Source: Neptunomonas antarctica
GTDB lineage: Bacteria > Pseudomonadota > Gammaproteobacteria > Pseudomonadales > Balneatricaceae
NCBI RefSeq assembly: GCF_001305295.1
Contig: NZ_LJSI01000050.1
Span: forward strand, 116,736 to 180,735
Direction: 5' to 3'
DNA length: 64,000 nt
In this document: piece by piece, positions 27,836-36,350 of the stretch
Layout: every line of letters begins with the position of its first letter
Numbering within the stretch: position 1 is the first letter of the stretch
The notes under the pieces: generated by a model
Seen by the model: the letters and a program-made list of their open reading frames with translations, nothing else
Told to the model about the DNA's origin: nothing
The model's database searches: none
Made by a program: the position numbers and the translations under genes

Positions 27836-29170
27836 ATGAAACATCAAAAATTAAGTATCACGCTCGCGTCAATAACCATCGGCATCTTGATTGTCTGGGG
27901 CTGGAGCTACCAGATGACCGCCACGGCAACGGGTTCGCTGCCGTGGAAAATTTATGATAATAGCCTCTATGTTAGCGGATTGCTGTCCATAGCGTTAATG
28001 TCAGTGACTATGATGCTGGCTACTCGTCCGCGCTGGTTAGAAGCACCCTTCAATGGTCTTGATCAAATTTATCGTCTGCATAAGTGGACAGGTATTCTGG
28101 CGGTCGTTTTTGCCGTGTTTCATTGGCTGATTGAAATGGGCGATGACGTTGTTAAGTCACTGTTTGGACGAGCCGGTCGTTTAGCCGAACAGGATTTTTC
28201 AGGTTTTGTCGACATGATGAGAGACGCCGCAGAAGGGATTGGGGAATGGGGCGTCTATCTGGTTTTTGCCATGCTTATGCTGACCCTTTGGAAGCGTTTT
28301 CCCTATAACCTCTGGCGCTATGTGCACCGTGCCATGCCAGTACTTTATCTATCCTTAGTATTTCACGCTGTCTGGTTAGCGCCTATGGTGTGGTGGCAAC
28401 AACCGGTAGGCTGGCTGATGGCAGCATTACTGGCAGGAGGAAGCATCGCCAGCATTCTGTCCCTCAGAAGACTGGTGGGACATTCACGGCAGGTTAAAGG
28501 CAGCATCGCTTCAATTTCAACCTCAGCAATGGATATCATCGAAGTTGAGTGTCAGCTTGAGACAAAATGGAAAGGCCATCGTGCAGGACAGTTTGCTTTT
28601 GTTACTTTCGATCGTAGCGAAGGGGCTCACCCGTTTACGATTGCCAGCTCGGATCAGGGTAACGGCCAGATCACTTTTCAGATTAAAGCGCTGGGCGACT
28701 ATACGACGCGCTTAAATCACAGACTAAAAACGGGTCAAGCGGTTACTATTGAAGGCCCTTATGGGCAGTTTAACTTCAAGCAGCGCAAGCCTAATGCCGC
28801 GCAAATCTGGATCGCCGGAGGCATTGGCGTAACCCCTTTTTTAGCCTGGCTTGAAGCGCTGCAAAATCAGCCAGAGGATTCACTCGTGGCTGAGATGCAT
28901 TATTGCACGCATGATAGCGCAACAGACCCCTTTATTAAGCGCTTAGAAGAGGCCTGTACCGGCTTAACCGGTATTCAACTGCAGATACATGACAGTAATC
29001 AAGGTAACAAACTCACGGCAGATCAGCTCCTGACTCAAGATTCAAAGAAAGGAGCGATGGAAGTGTGGTTTTGTGGTTCTTCAGCGTGGGCCAAAGTATT
29101 AGAAAAAGAATTACGCGAAAGCTTACAAGGATCATTACTTTTTCGTCAGGAAGCATTTGAGCTGCGCTAA
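27836..29170 (+). CDS. Ferric-reductase-like transmembrane flavoprotein
   Basis: About 444 residues. The N-terminal half has around six membrane helices with histidines typical of the FRD haem-binding domain (RLHKWTGILAVVFAVFHWLIE, YVHRAMPVLYLSLVFHAVW). The C-terminal half is a FAD/NAD(P)-binding ferredoxin-reductase-like module (HPFTIASSD, GPYGQFNF, WIAGGIGVTPFLAWLE, EVWFCGSSAW). It probably carries electrons from NAD(P)H across the inner membrane to an external acceptor such as ferric iron. The start at 27836 follows GGAGGG; the in-frame ATG at 27815 lacks a site. The operator at 27773-27792 lies just upstream. Confidence 0.87.
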   Translation: MKHQKLSITLASITIGILIVWGWSYQMTATATGSLPWKIYDNSLYVSGLLSIALMSVTMMLATRPRWLEAPFNGLDQIYRLHKWTGILAVVFAVFHWLIEMGDDVVKSLFGRAGRLAEQDFSGFVDMMRDAAEGIGEWGVYLVFAMLMLTLWKRFPYNLWRYVHRAMPVLYLSLVFHAVWLAPMVWWQQPVGWLMAALLAGGSIASILSLRRLVGHSRQVKGSIASISTSAMDIIEVECQLETKWKGHRAGQFAFVTFDRSEGAHPFTIASSDQGNGQITFQIKALGDYTTRLNHRLKTGQAVTIEGPYGQFNFKQRKPNAAQIWIAGGIGVTPFLAWLEALQNQPEDSLVAEMHYCTHDSATDPFIKRLEEACTGLTGIQLQIHDSNQGNKLTADQLLTQDSKKGAMEVWFCGSSAWAKVLEKELRESLQGSLLFRQEAFELR

Positions 29171-29187
29171 CACTAAAACGGCGCTGC

Positions 29188-29220
29188 TTTCAGCTGAATG
29201 TCAGGAAAGTCATTTACGAT
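29188..29220 (+). promoter_or_regulatory. Direct-repeat operator and -10 before the PepSY gene
   Basis: TTTCAG (29188-29193), five bases, TGTCAGGAA (29199-29207), then TACGAT (29215-29220). The site has the same phase as the other two copies, so the PepSY / DUF2271 / flavoreductase genes probably form a second transcription unit under the same regulator. It also shows that translation cannot sensibly start at the ATG inside the operator (29198). Confidence 0.7.
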
Positions 29221-29248
29221 GAATAATAAGATAAAGAGGAGAGACATC

Positions 29249-29641
29249 ATGAAAAATAAATTTATTAGCGTTTTTATCACTTCATTTTTAATGAGTGGCA
29301 CTGCCCTGGCAAGCGATGACTGCACCGACCCGGTAGCAGACTGGCAACCCAAGGAACGCCTCCGTCAGATGATGATAGACAATGGCTGGGACGTAAAACG
29401 GATCAAAGTGGACGATGGCTGCTATGAGATCAAGGGACGGGATCGTAATGGTCATCGGGTCGAGGCTAAATTTTCACCCGCTACGCTGGAAATCAGAGAC
29501 CTTGAAATTGAATTTGATGGTTCAGGAGATACCTCCGGCTATCTGGGTTTAGGTAATAAAAATAGCCTGGAAAAATCAGGTGATTATATGGATTCAGGAA
29601 GTAAGACATCAAAAAATAAACCTAAAGCCACTATCGAATAA
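29249..29641 (+). CDS. Secreted PepSY-domain protein
   Basis: About 130 residues. GAGGAG precedes the start at 29249, and MKNKFISVFITSFLMSGTALA is a clear signal peptide. The mature part contains a small PepSY-like domain (LRQMMIDNGWDVKRIKVDDGCYEIKGRD, VEAKFSPATLEIRDLEIE) and an acidic, Ser/Lys-rich tail. Such proteins occur beside QseBC-type systems and cytochrome or flavin reductase genes; their ligand is unknown. Three 13-bp repeats overlap its stop codon. It sits between the reductase gene and a DUF2271 gene. Confidence 0.8.
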   Translation: MKNKFISVFITSFLMSGTALASDDCTDPVADWQPKERLRQMMIDNGWDVKRIKVDDGCYEIKGRDRNGHRVEAKFSPATLEIRDLEIEFDGSGDTSGYLGLGNKNSLEKSGDYMDSGSKTSKNKPKATIE

Positions 29642-29671
29642 GCATATCGAATAAGCATATCGAATAAGTAT
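29633..29671 (+). repeat. Three tandem 13-bp repeats across a stop codon
   Basis: The unit ATCGAATAAGCAT is repeated at 29633-29645, 29646-29658 and 29659-29671 (one mismatch in the last copy). The first copy contains the TAA of the PepSY gene and each later copy repeats that TAA. It looks like replication slippage at a gene end. Confidence 0.8.
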
Positions 29672-29683
29672 AAGGGAGATCAA

Positions 29684-30157
29684 ATGATGAAAAATTTAGC
29701 AATGACACTGTGCCTGGTCAGCGCCGCTTTGCTGTGCACACAAGCCTCTGCACGCGAAATAGTCCTGACCACGGAAATGCAAAACTATGGCGGTGATGGC
29801 GCTTATCTGGCGATCTATTTAACCAATACAGAAGGTCAGTATCAGAATACTTTGTGGATTGCTGGTCAGAAGTCAAAATATTACAAACATTTGAGTGGCT
29901 GGGCACGTGGCAGTGGTCTGCGCAACAGTGAATATGATGGACTGTCCGGCGCCAGCGTTACCAGTGGTAAGACACTAACGGTAACCTTTGATCTGCCTGA
30001 TACTTATATTGATTCAGGTTTTCAGATCAGAGTGGATTCAGCGGTCGAAGATATGCGAGACAGCCGCAACGATGTTGTTGTGCCATTAACCAGCGAAGGT
30101 GCCGGTAAACCTGTCACGGGTCGCAGCTACGTCAAAGCATTCACTTACTCATTTTAA
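29684..30157 (+). CDS. DUF2271 periplasmic protein
   Basis: 157 residues with a signal peptide (MKNLAMTLCLVSAALLCTQASA). The mature part (TTEMQNYGGDGAYLAIYLTN, TLWIAGQKSKYYKHLSGWAR, DGLSGASVTSGKTLTVTFDL, YVKAFTYSF) matches DUF2271, a family repeatedly found next to PepSY-containing reductases and ApbE-like flavin transferases. No reaction is known; the Ser/Thr-rich GLSGAS-T segment resembles sites proposed for flavin attachment, but this is speculation. AGGGAG precedes the start. Confidence 0.82.
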   Translation: MMKNLAMTLCLVSAALLCTQASAREIVLTTEMQNYGGDGAYLAIYLTNTEGQYQNTLWIAGQKSKYYKHLSGWARGSGLRNSEYDGLSGASVTSGKTLTVTFDLPDTYIDSGFQIRVDSAVEDMRDSRNDVVVPLTSEGAGKPVTGRSYVKAFTYSF

Positions 30158-30180
30158 TCGGCTGATCGGGAGCCCCTGCA

Positions 30181-32415
30181 ATGCTACGTAAATTTCACTC
30201 TTGGTCTGGTTTGATGGCAGCATTGCTGGTTGTGCTTCTCTCCATTACTGGCGCGGTTCTATCGGTCAATCCGTTTTTGGAGCGTACTCAGGCCAAGGTA
30301 GCGGGCACATCTTCTATCAGCGTTGCCGAGTTAACCGGCAAAATAGCGTCTCGCTATCCGGGGGCTGAGCAGATACAGCGAACCCCCTCTGGAAGCATTA
30401 TCGTCTACTTTACCGCCGACGGTCAGACTGGGGCTGATCTGATCAATCCGATAACAGGTAAAACCATCGGGACGTATTCAACCTCACCTATAATGGTCTG
30501 GGTGAAAAACCTGCACCGCTCCTATCTGCTTGATACACCCGGCCGGGTTGGCGCAGGCATCGGTGCTTTTCTTATGCTGCTGTTAACCTTTTCAGGCGCA
30601 TTCATGCTGGCAAATCGACTGGGCGGCTGGCGTCATATATTGCGGCCACTTCAAGGCTCTTTTAAACAGCGCCTACACTGTCAGGTGGGCCGGGTAGCCG
30701 TGCTTGGTCTGCTACTATCGGCCTCCACCGGTCTGTATATGTCAGCCGTAACCTTTGAATTGATACCCCCGCATCAATCCGCTGAGCCTGCTTTTCCGGA
30801 AAATGTAAAGGGGGGTGTGCCTGCATCCGTTGACACGCTTCCGGCATTAAAAGCTATCTCTGTGACCGAGATTAGAGAGCTGATTTATCCCTATCCGCAA
30901 GATCAAAGTGACGTTTATTCAATCACAACCGATCAGGGGCGCGGATTTATTGATCAGGCAACCGGTGAATTACTGTCCTACCAACCTTACGGCAGCAAAC
31001 AAAACATCTATGAATTTATCTATAAGCTGCACACCGGCGAAGGGCTATGGTGGCTCGGGTTACTCGTAGGCCTGAGTGCACTCACTGTGCCGCTGATGAC
31101 ATGGACCGGCATCCAGGTTTGGTGGAGCCGTAAAAAGTCAGCCACGACTATCAAGAATAATACCGCCGCGCGTCTTGCAGATACCGTGATACTGGTTGGC
31201 AGCGAGAGCAACAGTACCTGGGGTTTTGCCAAAACGCTTCATGATGCACTTCACTTAGCGGGATATCTTGTCCACACAACCGCAATGAACAGCCTTGCGA
31301 GCAATTACCCGCATGCGAAACGACTGTTTATCCTGACCTCAACTTATGGCGATGGCGATGCGCCGGCCTCAGCTAGCCAATTCATGGCACGGCTTGAGAA
31401 AATCACCGACATGCGTCAATTCCCCGTTGCCGTGCTGGGCTTCGGCGATCGACAATTTCCTCAGTTCTGCCAGTTCGCGAAAGATGTCGAGGCTGCGCTA
31501 ACCGCCAAGGGTTGGCCGCAGTTGCTGCCGCTCGATACCATCAACCGGCAGTCGCCGCAGGCTTACGCCCGCTGGGGCGAGGCGATAAGCAAGGTACTTG
31601 ATAGCGAATTGACGCTGGTCCACACCCCGGTTCACCCGCGCAGCAGCACACTGGTGCTCGTCGAACGGGTCGATTACGGTATGGAAGTACAGGCCCCGAC
31701 TTCCGTGCTGCGATTCAAAACACCCAAGGGATACGGCAAAGGTCTGCTGAGCCGTTTGCTGGGACATTTCCTGAGGCGCAGCGGCCTACCGCATTTTGAG
31801 GCCGGCGATCTGGTCGGCATTCTGGCACCGGGCACGAGTGTGCCGCGATTCTATTCCCTGGCATCCGCGTCGAAAGACGGCGTACTGGAAATCTGCGTGC
31901 GCCAGCATCCCGGCGGCCTGTGCTCGGGTTTCCTGCATGCGCTATCTCTGGGCGACATCATCGAGGCCTTTATCCAGCCCAATCCGAGCTTTCGTCCCGC
32001 CGCTGGCAAAGCGCCGATAGTGCTGATCGGCGCGGGCACTGGCATCGGACCACTGGTCGGTTTCATCCGCAACAATAAAGCACATCATCCGATTCACCTC
32101 TATTGGGGCGGCCGTTGCCCGGAGTCTGATTTTCTCTATGAAGCTGAACTGAACATCTATCTTAAGGATAAGCGGTTAACAGAACTGATCGCGGTCTTTT
32201 CACGCGTCAGCGAGCGCTCCTATGTGCAGGACAAGATCATTGTAGATGGGGCAGAACTACGCCGGTTGATCGAGAAGGACGCCCAGATTCTGGTGTGTGG
32301 TGGTCGCAACATGGCTGGCAGCGTTACCGCCGCGCTGAACGATATTATCGCTCCGCTGGGGATTGACGTGCTGACGCTCAAGGCTCAGGGGCGTTACCGT
32401 GAAGATGTTTATTAG
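30181..32415 (+). CDS. PepSY membrane domain fused to a CysJ-like flavoreductase
   Basis: 744 residues. The N-terminal 320 form a PepSY-TM region with four membrane helices (LMAALLVVLLSITGAVLSV, VGAGIGAFLMLLLTFSGAFML, VGRVAVLGLLLSASTGLYM, WWLGLLVGLSALTVPLMTWTG). Next comes a flavodoxin domain (VILVGSESNSTWGFAKTLHDAL, LTSTYGDGDAPASA) and a FAD/NADPH-binding reductase domain (PRFYSLASASKDG, VLIGAGTGIGPLVGFIRN, ILVCGGRNMAGSV) like sulfite reductase alpha. It likely moves electrons from NADPH to a periplasmic acceptor, in siderophore or flavin reduction (inference). GGAG precedes the ATG. It is the last gene of the regulated locus. Confidence 0.87.
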   Translation: MLRKFHSWSGLMAALLVVLLSITGAVLSVNPFLERTQAKVAGTSSISVAELTGKIASRYPGAEQIQRTPSGSIIVYFTADGQTGADLINPITGKTIGTYSTSPIMVWVKNLHRSYLLDTPGRVGAGIGAFLMLLLTFSGAFMLANRLGGWRHILRPLQGSFKQRLHCQVGRVAVLGLLLSASTGLYMSAVTFELIPPHQSAEPAFPENVKGGVPASVDTLPALKAISVTEIRELIYPYPQDQSDVYSITTDQGRGFIDQATGELLSYQPYGSKQNIYEFIYKLHTGEGLWWLGLLVGLSALTVPLMTWTGIQVWWSRKKSATTIKNNTAARLADTVILVGSESNSTWGFAKTLHDALHLAGYLVHTTAMNSLASNYPHAKRLFILTSTYGDGDAPASASQFMARLEKITDMRQFPVAVLGFGDRQFPQFCQFAKDVEAALTAKGWPQLLPLDTINRQSPQAYARWGEAISKVLDSELTLVHTPVHPRSSTLVLVERVDYGMEVQAPTSVLRFKTPKGYGKGLLSRLLGHFLRRSGLPHFEAGDLVGILAPGTSVPRFYSLASASKDGVLEICVRQHPGGLCSGFLHALSLGDIIEAFIQPNPSFRPAAGKAPIVLIGAGTGIGPLVGFIRNNKAHHPIHLYWGGRCPESDFLYEAELNIYLKDKRLTELIAVFSRVSERSYVQDKIIVDGAELRRLIEKDAQILVCGGRNMAGSVTAALNDIIAPLGIDVLTLKAQGRYREDVY

Positions 32416-32485
32416 TGCTCGTTGTTCTAAAAGAGACAGAATTCTATTTATACAGTTGAGTTGAATATTCATCTTTCCTAATGTT

Positions 32486-32509
32486 AAGATAGTAATTAGT
32501 TACTATCTT
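32486..32509. promoter_or_regulatory. TetR-type palindromic operator
   Basis: AAGATAGTAA (32486-32495), a 4-nt centre and the exact reverse complement TTACTATCTT (32500-32509) form a 24-bp palindrome. It lies 16 nt before the GTG start of a TetR-family gene, so it is very probably its own operator and would also control the ABC efflux genes behind it. Confidence 0.75.
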
Positions 32510-32525
32510 TCATGAAGGAGCGAAC

Positions 32526-33158
32526 GTGGATACTCATCCAAAGCATCTTCCGGCCGGTGAGCGCCGTGCCGCTACTGTCGAGTCCGTCGTGGAGCTTGCC
32601 GGTACTCAAAACCCGGGCAAGATAACCACCGCAGCAATTGCCAAGCACATGCACGTCACCCAGGGTGCGTTATTTCGGCATTTTCCCAACAAGGAAGATA
32701 TTTGGAGGGCTGTCATGGAATGGGTAGCGGAGCGTCTTCTGGCTAGAATTGATCGTGCCGCACAGGGTATTGAATCACCGTTGGCTGCCATGGAGGCGAT
32801 GTTCATGTGTCATGTCGAATTTGTGGCGGAACATCCTGGCGTGCCCAGAATTATGTTTGGCGAGCTGCAGCGTGCTGAACTAACCCCGGCCAAGCGTATC
32901 GTGCAGACCTTAATTCTACGTTACGGAGAGCGCTTGCATCGACTCATCGAAGAGGGGAAGGAAAGCGGTGAGCTATCACCCAGTTTGGATAACGAGGCAG
33001 CGTCTACTCTGTTTATTGGCACTATTCAGGGATTAGTCATGCAGTCGATGCTGGCGGGAGACATGCAACGTATACGCAGGGATGCGCCAAGGGTGTTTGC
33101 CATTTATCGGCGTGGTATCGGGCCTGATATAGGTCATGAAACAGGCAGCCTTCAATGA
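32526..33158 (+). CDS. TetR-family transcriptional regulator
   Basis: 210 residues; start is GTG after AAGGAG. The N-terminal helix-turn-helix (GKITTAAIAKHMHVTQGALFRHFPNKEDIWRAVMEW) is typical TetR, and the C-terminal part is a ligand-binding all-helical domain. The stop overlaps the adaptor gene (ATGA), so it heads a four-gene operon with an HlyD-type adaptor and an ABC transporter. It probably represses the operon through the palindrome at 32486-32509 and releases it on binding an effluxed compound, as in related systems (inference). Confidence 0.9.
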   Translation: MDTHPKHLPAGERRAATVESVVELAGTQNPGKITTAAIAKHMHVTQGALFRHFPNKEDIWRAVMEWVAERLLARIDRAAQGIESPLAAMEAMFMCHVEFVAEHPGVPRIMFGELQRAELTPAKRIVQTLILRYGERLHRLIEEGKESGELSPSLDNEAASTLFIGTIQGLVMQSMLAGDMQRIRRDAPRVFAIYRRGIGPDIGHETGSLQ

Positions 33159-34306
33159 AAAAATTACCCATACAAGGACGTACCCTGGCCATGCTGGCCG
33201 TCGTCATTCCATTGCTCGCGCTCTTCATCTATGTCGGTCTGCGCTCGGGGCCGCTTGCACCGGTAGCGATAATGCTCGCGACAGTCGAATCCCGGGCTGT
33301 CACACCGGCATTATTTGGCATAGGTACGCTGGAAACACGTTACACCTATAAGATAGGGCCGACGTTTGCCGGGCGTGTACAGCGTCTGGATGTTCAAGTA
33401 GGTGATCGGGTTAAGGCTGGACAAATATTCGGTGAAATGGATCCGGTTGATCTGGATGATCGGGTGCGCTCTCAAAATGCGGCGTTTAAGCGTGCGCAAG
33501 CAGTATTGCGTGAGGCCGAGGCGCGCCAAACCTATGCCCAAACTCAGGCTAATCGCTACGAGAAACTATTTACTGCCCGCTTGACCAGTGAGGATATTGT
33601 AACCACCAGACGTGAGGAATTAAAAATTGCTGAAGCGGGTCTCTCTGCCGCCCATGAGGATCTCGCCAGAACTCATGCTGACCGCGAAGGAATGGTAGCT
33701 CAACGCAACAGTTTACGCCTGATTGCACCGGCGGATGGCGTGGTTGCAGAGCGCTATGCGGATCCTGGTACGACTATAGTAGCCGGCCAGACGGTAGTTG
33801 AAATTATCGATCCCAAGAGTCTGTGGATCAACGTGCGCTTCGACCAGATCAGCGCGTCGGGTCTGGCTAAAGGGCTGCCGGCACGCATCGTGCTACGTTC
33901 GCGTAGCGGCCAAACTTCGCAAGGCAGGGTGCTGCGTGTGGAGCTAAAGGCTGATGCGGTAACCGAGGAGATGTTGGCCAAGGTGGTCTTCGATGCCCTC
34001 CCTCAACCTTTACCTCCAATAGGTGAGCTAGCCGAGGTGACGGTCGATCTTGCTGCACTCCCCACTATGCCGGCCATCCCCAATGCCGCCATCCGGCGTG
34101 TGGGTGGCAGAGTAGGCGTCTGGCAAATCGTTAATAATGATCTGCGTTTTACCCCCGTAACACTCGGTGCTTACGATTTGGCGGGTTTTGTACAGGTGCG
34201 TGAAGGGCTTACTAGCGGCGATCAGGTGGTAATCTACAGCGAAAAGGCGCTGACGTCGCATAGCCGTATTGATGTGGTTGAAAAAATTCCAGGTGTACAG
34301 CAATGA
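33155..34306 (+). CDS. HlyD/RND-type periplasmic adaptor of an ABC exporter
   Basis: 383 residues with an N-terminal membrane anchor (TLAMLAVVIPLLALFIYVGL), a lipoyl-like half (FAGRVQRLDVQVGDRVKAGQIFGEMDP), a helical hairpin (about 95-180) and the second lipoyl half (RLIAPADGVVAERYADPGTTI). It bridges an inner-membrane transporter and an outer-membrane channel. Gene order with an FtsX-type permease and ATPase indicates a MacA/DevB-like tripartite exporter. No outer-membrane partner is encoded nearby. It is coupled by 4-nt overlaps on both sides. Confidence 0.88.
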   Translation: MKKLPIQGRTLAMLAVVIPLLALFIYVGLRSGPLAPVAIMLATVESRAVTPALFGIGTLETRYTYKIGPTFAGRVQRLDVQVGDRVKAGQIFGEMDPVDLDDRVRSQNAAFKRAQAVLREAEARQTYAQTQANRYEKLFTARLTSEDIVTTRREELKIAEAGLSAAHEDLARTHADREGMVAQRNSLRLIAPADGVVAERYADPGTTIVAGQTVVEIIDPKSLWINVRFDQISASGLAKGLPARIVLRSRSGQTSQGRVLRVELKADAVTEEMLAKVVFDALPQPLPPIGELAEVTVDLAALPTMPAIPNAAIRRVGGRVGVWQIVNNDLRFTPVTLGAYDLAGFVQVREGLTSGDQVVIYSEKALTSHSRIDVVEKIPGVQQ

Positions 34307-35505
34307 TCAGCCTGGCCGGACGTGACATCATGCACGCCTGGGGGAAGTTCGTCTTTACCGGCGTGGGTCTCGGGCTGCTGATCGGCGTGACGCTGTCTAT
34401 GGCCGGCATCTACCGTGGCATGATTGATGACGCCAAAGTGCTGCTGGATAATAGCAGTGCGGATCTTTGGGTGGTGCAAAAAGACACTCTGGGCCCTTAT
34501 GCAGAGCCATCCAGTATCTACGAAGATACCTGGCGCAGTATCCGTGGCATGCCGGGTGTGGCGCGGGCGGCGAATGTTACCTACCTCACTATGCAGGTGC
34601 GCGAAGGTCAGCGCGACGTGCGGGCGATGATTACCGGCATAACGGCTGGCGAACCCGGCACACCTGGCTGGCCTCCCTACCTGGTAGCCGGACGGCAGAT
34701 CACTCGTGGTCATTACGAGGCAGTGGCCGATATCGCAAGCGGTTTCAGGCTTGGTGAGCGCCTCCATATCCGTAGAAATCACTACACAGTGGTGGGGCTG
34801 ACCCGACGTATGGTCTCTTCCGGCGGCGACCCTATGGTATTCATTCCCCTTAAAGATGCGCAGGAAGCGCAGTTTCTGAAGGACAATGATGCTATTTTAC
34901 AGCAGCGAAGACGCAGCGCGGCAAACCCTGCCTTTAACAAACCAGGTAGCCCGGGCTTGCTCGATGCCGTCATCGCATCACAAAGTAGTAATGCCTACGT
35001 CAATGCGGTTCTGGTGCAGATTAACGCCGGTTACGGTGTTGATGAGGTGGCTGAATCGATCCGCCGCTGGAAGCGTCTGACGGTTTACACCCGCAGCCAG
35101 ATGGAGGAGATCCTTGTGGGCAAGCTGATCGCCACATCCGCAAAACAGATCGGTATGTTTCTGGTGATTCTCTCGATTGTCAGCGCGGCCATCGTAGCTT
35201 TCATTATCTACACTTTGACGCTTGGTAAAATCCGTGAAATCGCGGTGCTCAAATTAATCGGAACCCGAAACCGAACCATTGCCGCCATGATACTACAGCA
35301 GGCTCTCGCGCTCGGCGTTATCGGCTTTGTGGTTGGGAAAATATCCGCGACCTTGTTTATGGCACCGATTTTCCCTAAATATGTGTTGCTTGAGCCGCTC
35401 GATTCGGTGATCGGATTTATGGTGGTAATGTTGATCTGCGTATTATCCAGCATCATCGCTATTCGTGCAGCACTCAAGGTCGATCCGGCCGAAGCGATTG
35501 GGTGA
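34303..35505 (+). CDS. FtsX/DevC-type ABC transporter permease
   Basis: 400 residues with one N-terminal helix (FVFTGVGLGLLIGVTLSMAGIY), a large periplasmic domain and three C-terminal helices (FLVILSIVSAAIVAFIIYTLTL, ALGVIGFVVGKISATLFM, IGFMVVMLICVLSSIIAIRAAL). The layout and the terminal KVDPAEAIG are typical of MacB/DevC permeases that act as mechanotransmitters for a periplasmic adaptor. It sits between the adaptor and the ATPase genes. Exported compound unknown. Confidence 0.88.
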   Translation: MISLAGRDIMHAWGKFVFTGVGLGLLIGVTLSMAGIYRGMIDDAKVLLDNSSADLWVVQKDTLGPYAEPSSIYEDTWRSIRGMPGVARAANVTYLTMQVREGQRDVRAMITGITAGEPGTPGWPPYLVAGRQITRGHYEAVADIASGFRLGERLHIRRNHYTVVGLTRRMVSSGGDPMVFIPLKDAQEAQFLKDNDAILQQRRRSAANPAFNKPGSPGLLDAVIASQSSNAYVNAVLVQINAGYGVDEVAESIRRWKRLTVYTRSQMEEILVGKLIATSAKQIGMFLVILSIVSAAIVAFIIYTLTLGKIREIAVLKLIGTRNRTIAAMILQQALALGVIGFVVGKISATLFMAPIFPKYVLLEPLDSVIGFMVVMLICVLSSIIAIRAALKVDPAEAIG

Positions 35506-35509
35506 CAAG

Positions 35510-36220
35510 ATGATCAAAAAAGGTATCCGTATCGAAGCGTTGAGCAAACGTTACGGGAAGGGTGATACTGCCGTCTATGCGCTGAAAGATGTCAACATGG
35601 AGGTAGCACCCGGAGAAGTCGTGGGGCTGATAGGGCCTTCGGGTTCCGGCAAGAGTACCTTACTCAAATGCCTTGGCGCGGTGATTGAACCCACGGCCGG
35701 GCGTATGATCCTGGGCGATGAGACGATATATGATGATGGATGGAAAGTGCGCGATCTGCGTGCTTTGCGCCGCGATAAGATTGGTTTCGTGTTTCAGGCG
35801 CCTTATCTGATCCCGTTCCTCGATGTCACTGATAACGTCGCGCTGCTGCCGATGCTGGCCGGTATAGCCAATGCAGACGCGCGCTCAAAAGCGTTGGAAT
35901 TACTCACGGCGCTGGACGTGCAGCACCGCGCTAGCGCCATGCCATCACAGCTGTCCGGTGGCGAACAGCAAAGGGTCGCGATCGCGCGCGGTCTGGTCAA
36001 TCGACCACCGGTGATTCTGGCCGACGAACCTACAGCACCGCTAGACAGCGAACGTGCCATGGCCGTCATCCGTATCCTCAATGATATGGCGCGCAAGTTT
36101 GAGACCGCTATCATCGTCGTCACCCACGACGAAAAAATCATTCCCACTTTTAAGCGTATTTATCACATCCGTGATGGGGTCACTTACGAGGAAGCAGGTG
36201 AGGGGCGGGGTTTCGAATGA
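35510..36220 (+). CDS. ABC transporter ATPase, MacB/DevA/LolD-like
   Basis: About 236 residues. Walker A GPSGSGKST, signature LSGGEQQRVAIARGLV, Walker B VILADEPTAPLD and the switch His (VVTHD) are complete. The start at 35510 lies 4 nt after the permease stop; an in-frame codon at 35465 would lie inside the permease gene. It powers the adaptor/permease pair before it and completes the TetR-controlled exporter. I see no terminator signal in the 130 nt before the convergent MFS gene. Confidence 0.9.
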   Translation: MIKKGIRIEALSKRYGKGDTAVYALKDVNMEVAPGEVVGLIGPSGSGKSTLLKCLGAVIEPTAGRMILGDETIYDDGWKVRDLRALRRDKIGFVFQAPYLIPFLDVTDNVALLPMLAGIANADARSKALELLTALDVQHRASAMPSQLSGGEQQRVAIARGLVNRPPVILADEPTAPLDSERAMAVIRILNDMARKFETAIIVVTHDEKIIPTFKRIYHIRDGVTYEEAGEGRGFE

Positions 36221-36350
36221 GCTGAAAGGCATGTTGATCCGGCGGCCGTGGTAATCTTTGAACTGTGTGATGAGTATAGGGTATTTGAAGAGAGTGGAGA
36301 GCTGTCTTGCTAATAGCGTGGCAATGTCAGCCCTGCGTCAGTGTCTATGA

